Part shown: one piece after another, positions 48,374-59,800 of the stretch
Layout: each line of letters opens with the position of its first letter
How positions within the stretch are numbered: the first letter of the stretch is position 1
Assembly: GCF_001522545.3 (NCBI RefSeq)
Contig: NC_031771.1
Location: forward strand, 1,728,283 to 1,792,282
DNA from: Parus major
Lineage: Eukaryota; Chordata; Aves; Passeriformes; Paridae
DNA length: 64,000 nt
Direction of reading: 5' to 3'
Position numbers and translations under genes: made by a program
The notes under the pieces: model-generated
What the model was told of the DNA's origin: nothing
The model's input: the letters and a program-made list of their open reading frames with translations, nothing else
Databases searched by the model: none

Positions 48374-49240
48374 GACAAAGAAATCCTTGGAGCTGTCAGG
48401 GACAGCTTTGTACTTGGGCTAATGTTTGTGCTTTACTGCTGGATTTCATGTACATGGGCTGCTGGGGATGTTAGAAATGCCACCCTAAAAGCATGGTTCC
48501 AGAGGAACTGTGGAATATTGTTCTGTGGCTCTTTCTTGAATTAATTCTTGTAAATCAGTGGAAAATCTGGGGTGTTCCCTAAAGTGGAAAAATAGTATGG
48601 GTAGCCTGGGCAGCTGTTGAGTTTGTGTAAAATGAGGGGCTTTGTAATAGGTGAGTAGGATGTAATTCCCATTTTTGGTGGTTAAATAACATTTTTAAAT
48701 GGAAGAACGTAGCTATGCCTAAAATTTATCATGATCAACTAGAATTTCTCTCTGTTGTCTTACTAACCAATCTAACCAGCTTTTTAAATCCATGTCAGAA
48801 TATTCTTGCTGTTGAGTGTTTTTAACAGTTAGTATCTTTAAGGGAAAAGATAGCATTGATTAAAATAAGTGATTACTACTAGTGTTTCTTCAAGTAAAAA
48901 CATGAATTTAATTCCTTTGGCCATTAGACTCCTTTGTGCTCTGCTAAAATGACATCGTGAGAGAGGAGATTTTTGTTGGCTTGACGAGATTTATTATGCT
49001 GCATGTTTTGAACTGGAAAATGAGTTATTTTGAGAGCTGCAGATGTGACTGCTCAGTGATTTTTGACCTGCTGCGTAGAGAATTGGTATCACTGACACCT
49101 GGGGTTATGGAATATGTAAGGTAGCGGGTTTTGGTCCATTGCATGTTTGGGGTAAGAGGCTTTTGGTCCATGATGATGTTTGTCACAGCTGCATTGTGGA
49201 GACCTTGCTCCATGCGGTCAGTGCCTTTCCCTCTCGGTGT

Positions 49241-49324
49241 CATTGCTGTTTCTGGAATTCCCACACAATTCCCATTGCTGTTTCTGGAATTCCCACACAA
49301 TTAATTCCCATTGCTGTTTCTGGA
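49241..49324. repeat. Tandem repeat of 32-36 bp, two and a half copies
   Basis: Copies beginning CATTGCTGTTTCTGGA lie at 49241-49272, 49273-49308 and 49309-49324 (partial). The second copy carries a 4-bp AATT expansion. Confidence 0.85.
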
Positions 49325-49559
49325 AAGCCACCGGGGAGCTGTGTGGAGGAGGAAGGGCTGAGGGCACCTGATGGAGCAGCACTAGAAAGAGCTTCGGGAG
49401 CTTTTGCTGTAATGGGAAGACAGGTCACGGCACAGAAACAAATGTGGCCTGATCTAAGGGCCGGGGTTTCTGCGAGTTCACGGCGGGGAAGGAGGTGAAA
49501 TGATCCTGGGGGCACGCCAGAAGGAGCTGGTTCCTCTCGGGCCCTTCTCCTTGAGTTCC

Positions 49560-49985
49560 TGCGTTTCCCCAGCGCTGAGGGGGCGGCGGAGGGGCGCCCG
49601 CCGGGCGTTGGGGAGCGGCGCGCGGCCCCCCCCGGCACGCGGTGGTAGGCGCCGGGCGCGCACGGGGTGGAACGGTCCATTTCCTGTTCCCGTGCCGGCG
49701 GCGGGGGGGGCCCGGCCGTGAGGGAGGGGGCGGCGGGGCATGGCGGCGGCGCGGTGAGGCGGGGCGCGGGCGGCCGCGATGGAGGCGTACGTGCTGGAGG
49801 ACATCCTGGAGGTACGGCCGGGGCACGAACAAAGGGGGCCGGGGGATGGCGGGGGGGCCTCGGGGCCGGCCCCCGACCCCGGCCGTTGAGGCTGCGGCGC
49901 TCGGTGGGGCCCGGGCGAGCGGGGGCCGGGCGCCGGCTCTTTCCCCCCCCCGCCGGGAAGGGTGCGGGACACGCACCCTGCGGGT
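49560..49985 (+). promoter_or_regulatory. ANKRD17: CpG island inside ANKRD17 intron 1, candidate alternative promoter
   Basis: An isolated, strongly GC- and CpG-rich block stands in otherwise AT-moderate intron. It contains an ATG exon with a good donor (see 49779-49811). It has no TATA box. Position inside the gene and matching phase suggest a second ANKRD17 promoter; a separate non-coding transcript is the main alternative. Confidence 0.6.
49779..49811 (+). CDS. Candidate alternative first coding exon of ANKRD17 (MEAYVLEDILE)
   Basis: The ATG is in a strong context (gccgcgATGg). Eleven codons read MEAYVLEDILE, then the donor CTGGAG|GTACGG at 49811/49812, the same GTACGG as exon 1. The exon ends in phase 0, as exon 1 does, so splicing to ANKRD17 exon 2 would keep frame and replace the low-complexity N-terminus by 11 residues. 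The assignment is inference: exon 2 is not in the window, and I do not recall with certainty that this isoform is annotated elsewhere. Confidence 0.5.
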
Positions 49986-50077
49986 GACATTGCGGTCACA
50001 TTAGCGGGGATTTCAGCCACTGCCTGCCATAACTCTCTCTCTTTAAATCTTTGTTGCCAGTGTTTCCGTTTGGTAGA

Positions 50078-50625
50078 ATCGTGGAGTCGCAGAATGGCTT
50101 GTCTTGCAAGGGACCCTGAAGATCATCTTATTCCAGCCCTGTCCTATGGACAGGGACACCTTCCACTAGCCCAAGTTGCTCCTTGCCCTGTCCAGCCTGG
50201 CCTTGGACCTTTGCAGGGATCCAGGGGCAGCCTCAGCTTCTCTGGGCAATCTGTGCCAGGGCCTCACACCCTCACAGGGAGGCATTTCTAAATCTAAATC
50301 TACTCTCAGTCCATTTGAACTCATCCCCCCTTGTTCTTTCACTACACGCTCTCCTAAATAGCATCTCCGCCTTTTTCCTGCAAGTTCCCTTCAGGTGCTG
50401 GAAGGCTGTGCTTGGGTCACCGTGAAGCCTTTTTTTCTTCCAAGCTGAACAATGCCAATTCTCTCAGCCTTTATTCATAGTGAAGGAACTCCATCCTTCT
50501 GATGCCCTTGGTGGCCTCCTCTGGACTCTCTCCAGTAGCTCCGTGTCCTTCCTGTGCTGGGGACCCCAAAATTGGAGGCAGGACTTAAGGTGGAGGTCTC
50601 AGCAGAGCAGAGAGGCATGTTTGTT
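50078..50625 (-). mobile_element. CR1 LINE fragment, about 550 bp
   Basis: Its left edge, gtagaatcgtggagtcgcag, is an inverted CR1 3' end. It continues through gctgaacaatgccaattctc, tcagcctttattcatag and ggggaccccaaaattggagg, all standard CR1 tail sequence in reverse. It is 5'-truncated at about 50625. Confidence 0.92.
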
Positions 50626-50865
50626 GCACTATGCCATTTCTCTTATTGCATTTCCAGTTGTCTAAATGTGGCTTGTTCTTGCTTCCTCTACAGAAGTAGA
50701 TCTCTCTCTGCAGCAGTAATTTATTATGAAATAAATGACATTATCCCTTCCTGTGAGGGTAAGCTGGAAGTAACCTTTCCGCCAAATGGAGAGGCCAGCC
50801 AAGAAATCATAGAGTGAAACAGGTCTCTATTACAGGTTACATTCACCATAATAGTTGAAGGAAAT

Positions 50866-50990
50866 GTTCCCTGGCACAGGTTGCCCAGAGAAGCTGTGGC
50901 TGCCCATCACTGGAAGTGTCCAAGGCCAGGTTGGACAGGGCCTGGAGCAACCTGGGGTAGTGGAAGGTGTCCCTGCCTGTGGCAGAGGGG
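50866..50990 (+). mobile_element. CR1 LINE 3' fragment, inverted relative to its left neighbour
   Basis: It carries cctggcacaggttgcccaga, gaagctgtggctgccc, gtccaaggccaggttgga, ggtgtccctgcctgtggcag. It is truncated at both ends; the terminal repeat is missing. It is complementary to about 50115-50255. Confidence 0.9.
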
Positions 50991-53788
50991 TGGAACAAGA
51001 TGAGCTTCCAAACTATTTTATGAAATACCTTTTTCTTGTTCTTGTGGTTTTGCAAGCAAAAACATGTTTTCATTGTCAGATGACTTGTCAAAATATTTGC
51101 ATGCATTCTTTATTGTAACAAGAACCTGCAACCTTATTAGCTGCTGTCAGAATTCTGACAAAGGAGTGCTACCTGTCCTGTAGGTTTTTTCCCATAGTAG
51201 CCATACTTAGGTTGCCCTAAATTTTTGATCAATAGGAATACTTGGTCTTAACTTCTCTGTGGACTTTGGAACTGTTTAACATAATTACATCCAGAATATT
51301 AACTCAGCTGTTCACTTTGTGCTGAACAAACTGGCACAGGCGTATGAGCAAGACATTTTCACCAATATCTTGAGTGTGTGGCTTGGGTTTGTGTGGGGAA
51401 GTAGGAAGAGCACTAGTGAGCTGGGCTTTGTGCCATCAAATAAATATTTCAGTACTTCACTTGCCTCATTGCATACTGAAAGCTTTTTCCTTTTTTTTGT
51501 TCTTTATTTTAACCACAGTTGCCATATGCAGCTTCATAGTATGTCAAATTAATAAGTACATGGTACTTATCAATAGTCCAGTTTGGAAGGGAAGTTGGGA
51601 AGTCAGTTTTGTCAGAGTTACAGAATTTGGACTTGTGTAAACTGAGCAATTACAGCTTGCTTCTCAGTGGGATGTGGTGGATTTTCTTTGCGTTATTTTG
51701 TCACACATTCACTTCCTGTTCTCAACACCAACTGAATCCAGGTAAAAAACATCCTCAGGAATCAAGCATGGCTTGTCTGGCTTTAGATGTGTGTAAGTAT
51801 GAGTCAGGCCATGAATCTCTCAGGTACTCTGGTAGCAGTGCCATCTATTCATGAGTTGTTAGCACATCACTAGAAGCCATGTAATTGTCTTGCGTTCCAG
51901 GATGTGTCCAGAAGTACAATTTACAGTTCTCTCCAAACTTGTTTCTGTTGTAACTTGGAGCAGTGAGTGTCTTATTTTCCCATTTCGAGGCATTTTTTTT
52001 CTCCCATGGAGCAGTTTCTGGTGCTCATTCAAAGACAGCAGTGCAGAGATGGAGAGAGCTGCTCTTGCTTGGGCAGCAGGGTCTGTCATCTCTGCTGTTT
52101 TGCAAATAGTTGGTACTGCTTAGTGTTGAGTTAAATTTGGAGTGATCATCAGACTGTGCCTCTTTATAAAATCTTCAAGAAGGTTTTCCCTCTAAGCTGG
52201 TTATAATTTAAAGCCAGAAGAAAAGGTGTTTTCTGTAGTGTGCTAGTTAGGTTCAGATACCAAAGAGACTGAGGTTCAGATGGTGTTAGAGGTCCTTACT
52301 GCAAAGGCTGCTTCTGGGGCCAAAATCACTTCTGGATGATAAAACAAAAAGAAGTCTTGAGCAAATGTACTGCAGCTGGAGGCAGACATGGCTGTCAGCC
52401 CAGAGGATTTCACACAGCATCCTGGCTGCCCTGTGCTTAGGCCACCTTCAGAGAAGGTGCACTTGGTGCAGGAGTGGAGCTGGCTTTGCTGCTTTCAGCT
52501 GAACATTGCCTTGGCTCTGCCACTTGAATGTGGCATTGAAGGCTTCGTGTGGGAATACAGGTGAATGAAATTTCAGCACTGTGGGGTTAACCTGCAGTTA
52601 GGCTCTTTTTTCCTGTATCTTGACTATATATTTTCATTCATGTGTGACTTTACTGACACAAGGCTCTTTTTTTGTTGGTGTAAGCTTTCAGGTTTTGGTT
52701 TATATGTGCCAGTGAAGGAGGAATTACGTTACAGGAGACCCTAGCATGGTGTAAACCTGTAGTTGTGTTTTTGATGCTTGAATTAGGCAAGGTAATTACT
52801 CTGTTGGGTGGGGGCATAGGAGGTAAGTTCAGTCCTGACAGATGAGGATGTGGTCTGTGTTGTGTGCTGAACTCAGGCTCACAGCTCAGAAATCCACTTA
52901 GGAAGCTTATGACATTGGAGGGGTAAATTTATGTTCCCTGTGTTGGTATGAGACTTTTCAAGAGCAGCAGGCATGTGCTCTGACCTTAAGGCTCTTTGGG
53001 AGCTCATTTGTGCTTGGCTTTAGGGAGACAGACTGGGGTCTAGTGCAGGCCCACACGTGGTGCTTGCTTTATGTCCTTACCAAGTGCTTTTGTGTCCTTC
53101 AGCTTTCTAAGGTAGATATCTTCCACCTACGTGGAACTGAAACTCAAAGTCACTGTGAGAAAAACTTGGTCTGTTACTGTGATATTGAGAGTATTTCCTG
53201 ACTGCAGAAGGGTTTTTTTTTAATTTGATTTTGTACTGGAGTCATGGAGATAATTTAATCATGCCCAGGATCCTGCTTTGTGTGTAGCTGCCAATGGTGT
53301 AGGTAAGAGGTGGTGTGAAAGGATCGTGTGTTACACCTTGGATTGTCTAGCTGAGCCGCAGTGAGGACAGCAGAGCCCAGTTTAGGTGGTGACCACAAGA
53401 TTTACACAGAGACACTGCCCTGTGTGAGCACACAGGTGCTCCAAGAAACACTGGGGGTAGGGAGAGCAAACACTGAGTAGCGCAGTCGTGTCTACAGTGC
53501 ACGTTCAGAGATCAGGGAGGCCTCTGCAGTGCAATTTTTCTTTTCTCTAACAGGCCAGATCTTTTAATATTTATAAACATCGTAGTCTCTTGGTCTGAAG
53601 ATTAAAATCAGCATTATATTGCAGTGTTCAGGCATTAGTAGCTTTCCCACCTCCCAGTGCTTAAACAGGCTAATCCTTTCCCTGTTTTCTTTCTCACAGT
53701 TTCTCTTAGTAATTTTGTCTGGTTTACTTTTTACCTGTTTTCCTGTTGCTGTTGGCTACTACATGCTCCACTGTTTCCTAGTGATTTC

Positions 53789-53878
53789 AGTCATAGAATA
53801 CCCTGAGTTGGAAGGGACTCACAAGGTTCCATGCAAGTCTCACTCCCCACTGAAGTGCAGCTCAAAATCCAGCTGAGT
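53789..53878 (-). mobile_element. CR1 LINE 3' fragment
   Basis: Inverted end tcatagaataccctgagttg then gaagggactcacaaggttcc, a short truncated CR1 piece. Confidence 0.75.
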
Positions 53879-56800
53879 TGTTGCAGTTGTTCATAGATTG
53901 TTGGGACAGCCTCTCTACGCTTTATTTTCAGATGAGCTGGAGCCCTGCCGTAGTATCCCTTTGGTTGAGGCACCATTGCTAAGTCTGGGCCACATCTGGC
54001 CCCAGCCCCAGGAGATGAGTATTGGAAGCTGATGTTCCTGTGTCCAGGGTTGTAGCAGGAGGAGGAGAAGCAGGAATTCTCCCACAAACAGCACCGAGAC
54101 ACCACACGGGACCGAGACAAAACGTCCTGGCAGTAAAGTTTGGGTGATTCCCAAGGGCTCCTCCATTGTCTGGTGCTTTCAAACAAACCTTGGGATGGTG
54201 GTTCCCTTGGAACTGCTCTCTGCTTCCTACTGCCTCCTCTGCCTGTTTGTCTTGTGACAGGAGGCAAAGGACTCGGAACAACAAAGATTCAGCAAAGATG
54301 TTTTGAATCTTCCTAGAAAAGCAAATACTACCTTGGATTTCTGTTACTTGTCCAACCATTGTGCAGAGCAGTGAGCTGGTTCTGGGCCCCTTTGTGTGAC
54401 AAATGGGACAGAAAATCTCGTAGACAGAATTCCTCTGTGTCTTAAGCTGTTTCTCCTTCACTTGTAGGAAGAGGTTACAGACTTGACGGTACAATTTGAA
54501 ACCATTGCTGTTATTTATGCTTTATGGCTTTATCTTTTTTGGTAACAGTAGTATGAAAATGCACCTACTGTGTGAGAAACCTCTAAGTAACTACCTTCAT
54601 ACTGGGTAACTGTGTTTAAAAGGTCAGTATCATTCAGTGGTTGTGTCTGCCTCTGAGGGTCTTACTAACTGGGAGGTCTTAGCCAAGGGCTTGACTGACA
54701 GGTGGGATCTGTTGATCAGCAAAGGTCTCTTTGGACTCAGGCTCTTCATCTTTTAAAGCTCTTGATTCAAATGGAGTCCTTAAACAAAAAACAGTGAGAG
54801 AATTGAGAGGGATCTTTTGGATGAGTGGATTTATTTAGATTTGTTCTTTTTTTTTTTCCCCCACCCCTTCATATATTCTGCCCTTAAATGTTCATAGAAA
54901 TGTGTAAAGAGGTTGTTTCCACCACCAAGGTACTTGTTACTTTTTTCTGCATGTGCTTGAAATCTCTTCAGGTCTTTTCCTTGCTGGAATTTGCTGGCTG
55001 TGTTGACTGATAGGAAGTCACATGTTCTAAAGCTGAAACTCACACTCCAAACAACCTGTTGCACTGCCTTGGCATCAGAATCCTGCAAGAAGGAAATCCA
55101 GGGAACTGGCTGCTATAAATATTGGTTCTCTGTCTCTTAATGGCCATGTAAATATGGAATAAATAAGATGAAATATCTTCATGGAACAGATGTGATTGGA
55201 AGCATTAAGGAGAGAGTAGAAATGAAAAGTGTGGTGGTGACTGGAAGGAAATTGGCACATGATGTTTTTATCTAACATGGGAAGCAAACACTGAAAAGCC
55301 AGGACTCCACTTAAACTTGCTGTCTTGGCCTTTAAACAGTGATTTACTTTTTCTTTTAAATAGAACCTCTTTTTGATAAGATGGAAAAAATAGATATATT
55401 TGGATTTAGTCATACTCGTGTCTTGCTTTAACTACCTTCACAAGTCTGCTCATTTACCATATGTTAAAAACTGTTCAAATCCTTTCAATATGCTGCAGCT
55501 TTCAGTTGGTGTGCCAAATAGAGCAAAAAAATTTGCAGCTCATTTATTAGATATGCCTAACAGTAGTTTGTATTGAAGGAAGAATTCAGGATCTGTCAAG
55601 CTTGTCAGAATTTTAACCAAATGAGTTGAAATTATTAGAAATAATTCCTTCTGTGCTCAGTTCCCCAGGCAGTAACAATAGGAATTCTAATCAGATACTG
55701 AATCCAACTGTCTCCTGCTGTAACTTTATCCTTTCACTTCTCATCGTGAGGGAAGATTGGTGAACTAGGCCATACTGGTTCCTTCATTGAAAAAAATACT
55801 TGGGTTGTAAATGCCAAAAAAGGAAAGGAAATCTGCATTACGATTCAGCTGGTTCATTTCACTCCTTTGTTGGGCTTGGTTTTTGTGTGTGTAAGCATGG
55901 TTGCTGGTTTGGGACAGTGGCACAGCTTCATTTAACTTTGGAGGACAGGAATAAATACAAACAGATTAAACTGGAAGAACTCAGAGTAATTTCAAAGCTC
56001 TTGACCTAACTAGTCATATCTTCCCAAACTATTTTTGGTTAACATTATTAATGTCTCTACTTAATACGTGGACTTGGTTATGCTGCATGGTGAAAGATAT
56101 CAGCAGTTTTTAATATTAATAATTATTTCAGCAAGATAATTACATGAAGAAATGTAGACATCCTCTAAGGACCTCTGGTTTCTACTATCCCCTCCCCAGT
56201 CGTGATGTATTAAATTGGATGTGGGCTGCAGAACTTGTGGAGGTAGGATAAAAGCAAGTTGTGATAAAAGTCGTCTGCACAGGAAGAAAAAAGGGATTTT
56301 TATAGTTGGCTGTAAGCTGAATCTTACATAGGTGAATCTTACATGATTTCTTGGGGTGAACCCATTTCCCTGATACTCACTTGAAACACATTCCTTAAGG
56401 AGCCATTCTTGAGTCTCCAGGTTCTGCTGTGATGGTGAATTTCAGGCAGTAACAGCTTTGCTGGTGTCTTTGCTGTTTCCTGCCTTGGGAAGTAAAGGTG
56501 AGGGAAATGGTAGCTAAACCTTCATATACTGAAAGGTTTCACAGTTTCACTTAAACTTTGTGGAGGCTGGAATCAAACTGCATGTCTGCAACGTCTCCTT
56601 TTATTATTAGACAAATACTTGAAAACTCTGTCCTTCCAGTGACAGTTCTAATGTGTGTTAGCATCACTTAGAGCAGCACGGCTTGAGACAGGGAGCCACT
56701 GCCTGGTGTCAACAAAGATGAGTTGTGGGGCAAAAAAACTACATTTCTTTGGCTTTTTCAGGCCTTGGAATTGTGTTCTGTGTTAAGACAGGGATACAGT

Positions 56801-59800
56801 CCTCTCATAGGGTGTCCTTTCAGTGAACTGCTGCTCTTAATTGCTCTGATGATGGGATGGGAAAGCTCTGACTAAGCCAAGCTACACGTGGCATTGCTTG
56901 ATGAAAAAATTTGTTCTCGCATTCCTGCTTTTTTTTTTTTTTTCTTTTTTTTCCTTATCTGCTCATCAGTAGATGCTGTATTGCTGTGAAGAAGCCCATG
57001 CACACGTCAGCGTTTCATTCATGCCAAAGGGAATTCTGAGCTGGACTGGAACAGAGTAGCTGTTTGTGTGTTCATCCTGTCCCTCCTCCACATGTCCTCC
57101 TTCCCTTCTGCTGCCTCATCCTTCAGAGCAGAGCACTTGCCTGCTTTTGTGAAGAGCAGCCGACCAAAACCACTTAGAGAAGGGAAAGATTGCCTGCCAA
57201 ATTTGTGTAAGAAAGCATGTGGGCAGCTTAAAACTATTTCTGTTTGAAACCCAACTGGTGCTGTGCAATTCAGGCCACTTGCTCGCTGTGTTTTATGCTC
57301 AGTGGCCACAGTGAATGATTGAGTAAATTTGTGTGTTCTACGGGTGGCTGTGGACCTGCTGCCTGAAAGGCACATGGCAGAGTGTGTGCAAGAGTGATCA
57401 GAACTGAGATCTGAGAGGCTTTCCTTTGTGCAGGAGCCAAGGAGGAAGAAACAGTGCTTAGGTGTGCTCTCAGTGTGTTTTTTTGAAGGCTTTTAATCCC
57501 CAGTGTTGTCTTGTGGGAGAGAAACACAGTTCTAGGGGGAGTGTGGGTTATACATAGTGGGCAAAGCAGGCAGACTGCAGTGGGAGGAGAACAGCTCTTC
57601 TTCCTTGCAGTGCTGGGAGAGATGGATGTCTGCCACTGACATGTCTTCTCCTCCCAAGTAGATCTTTGTTTTCCTGAGCACAGGCAGGGAGACAGTCTGC
57701 TGCCATGGAGGGGACAGACAGGGCTTGGGAGTGTGTTGTGTGACAGTATTTTTTGCCACAGTTCATTTCCCACGCTTCATCAACCCACTGTGCTCCTACT
57801 ACAAAATACAATTCAAATTCTTCCTGATGAAACATTCTGTTGCCCTGGATTTGGTATATCATCCTTTCAATGGCTAAAAAAAAGTGGGTGTCTTTGCTTC
57901 TTGCTTGATGTTAACCTGATGTCGTACAGGGGTTGTTAAAGCTTTGAGACACCACGGTGTTGGGTGACAGCCCCAGATAGTGTAAAGAAAGCTCTCCAGG
58001 TGGCTTTTGGGCATGAGAAAATGTTCCAAGTGCTACTACAGAAGTAAAGTTTACTTGTCTGTGAAGCAGGGAAGTTGTTTTTTCTTAATTTTGCTGGTAA
58101 CCGAATGACTTTGTGGCTGGGAGGGGGAATTCTCTGACGCATCAGGTGTGTGTACACCCCAGATCCAGTTTGGGTTGTAAATGGGTGCGATGCAGCGTCT
58201 TTTAAGTGTGTGTTGTGTTCACAAAGGTTGATCATGCTTTCATGGAACCATGGCATTATGGGCTCTTTTTTCCACAGCAGGAATGCTTGGGGTTTGTCAT
58301 GGCTGCAGAGCTGAGGACAGGTAGCCCTGCATGGCGGGTGCTAGTGGGTGCTGCTGCTGGGTTTCTACACATGCTGTTTGTTGGGAGGGCCTCATCCCAG
58401 GAGAAGACAGAGCTATTACCATGGAAGGTTTGGGGAGGGCAAGGAGTTTCTGAGAGGTGGGAGGATGCAGTGTTGGAGTCCATAAGAGAGAGCATTTGGA
58501 ATCAGAATAATTTCATCATACATTCAAGATGCCGAATCCTTTATTTCTGCTCCCGTTGTTTCTCTTGTCCTGTGATCTGACCCATCTGTTTATCTCAATA
58601 TCTGTGTGTGGGGATGGAAATACATGGACATGGATTACTTACTTGCCTTCTGATACTATTGAAGCGAAATACTGTTGATAGCTTTGTCTGCATGTCAGAT
58701 TTCCATGGAATGTAGGTCTGTCTTCTGTTTGGAAGCTTTGCGGTGGAAATGAGCATGTGATCCATCCTCTGTGTTGATGATGAGTTTGACTGTAGGATCA
58801 GAATTGGGAAACAGACAGAAATAAGTCATCTGACAACAGTTAGGAACCAGGAGTAAGCTCCTTCTGGGAATTGTAGCTGCTGTACTACTGCTGTAGTCGC
58901 TTGCGGATGCAGGAGGAATGCAGCCAAGCTGACTAGGCTGGTTGCTGAAAGTCTGTGCTGGCTGAGAAATGCTTTCTGGCACATTCAGTGTAAAAATTGA
59001 GAGCATTTATTGTTGAAGACTGGAAAAGTCCGTGGTTTGTCTCTTCTTAACCTTAAAAATGGAACATGCTCTGTCAGGGAAAACACACCGTGCAGAGGCT
59101 TCCTTTTGGGAAATGTATTTTGCTTGGGTATAGATGATTTTGATTGAGGGCTGGGAGGGTGGTCTTGCCTGTGACTGACATGATGAGCTATAAATGCCTG
59201 TCCTCTTTTTCCTCTGGATCTGCATGGTTGCTAAGTTCAGCAGCTTGCTTGGCATGGGCTCTAGAGGAGCTTCTTTGATCTGAGGGCTGGCTGCACTGCA
59301 AGAAATGATCATGTGCTCAGATGGGAGAGGGCTGCTCCTGCACGGACACAGTTCAGCTCTGCTGTTAGAAAATCTGGGTGAAGGCAAGGCCCAGTCTGCC
59401 CAGAGCTTTATTGCTGCTGGCTTTGTCCACTTACAAGTTCAGATGTCGTGCTTCCATTGTTCAGCTGTGCTGAGCTACAATCCTTAGAAAAACAACTTGT
59501 TTCAGCTGGAAATGGATGGGTGTGCACAGTTCTGAGCTGAAACTTGGACACAGTGCGTGAGGCCGGGCAAATGGAATAGGGGGAAAATATTCCAGGGAAA
59601 GTGTTGGTGAGAATTTGTTGTGGATTAGTGAAGGGTCGTGGTCTGTTGAAGCAAAGTCTGTGTGTGACATAGAAATTACTGCACACTGGGCTGTGAGCAG
59701 AAAGCTCAAAGTACTGCACCTTGAATACTCTGCAGGCAACAAACGTGTAGAAAAGCCCCTCAAGTTAATCAGTGATAAAGATAATAAAATACCACTGAGA

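Noticed and set aside
49425..50020. Overlapping long open frames on both strands in the internal CpG island
   Set aside because: Same GC-rich effect. Only the short ATG exon ending in a donor with matching phase was kept, as a candidate.
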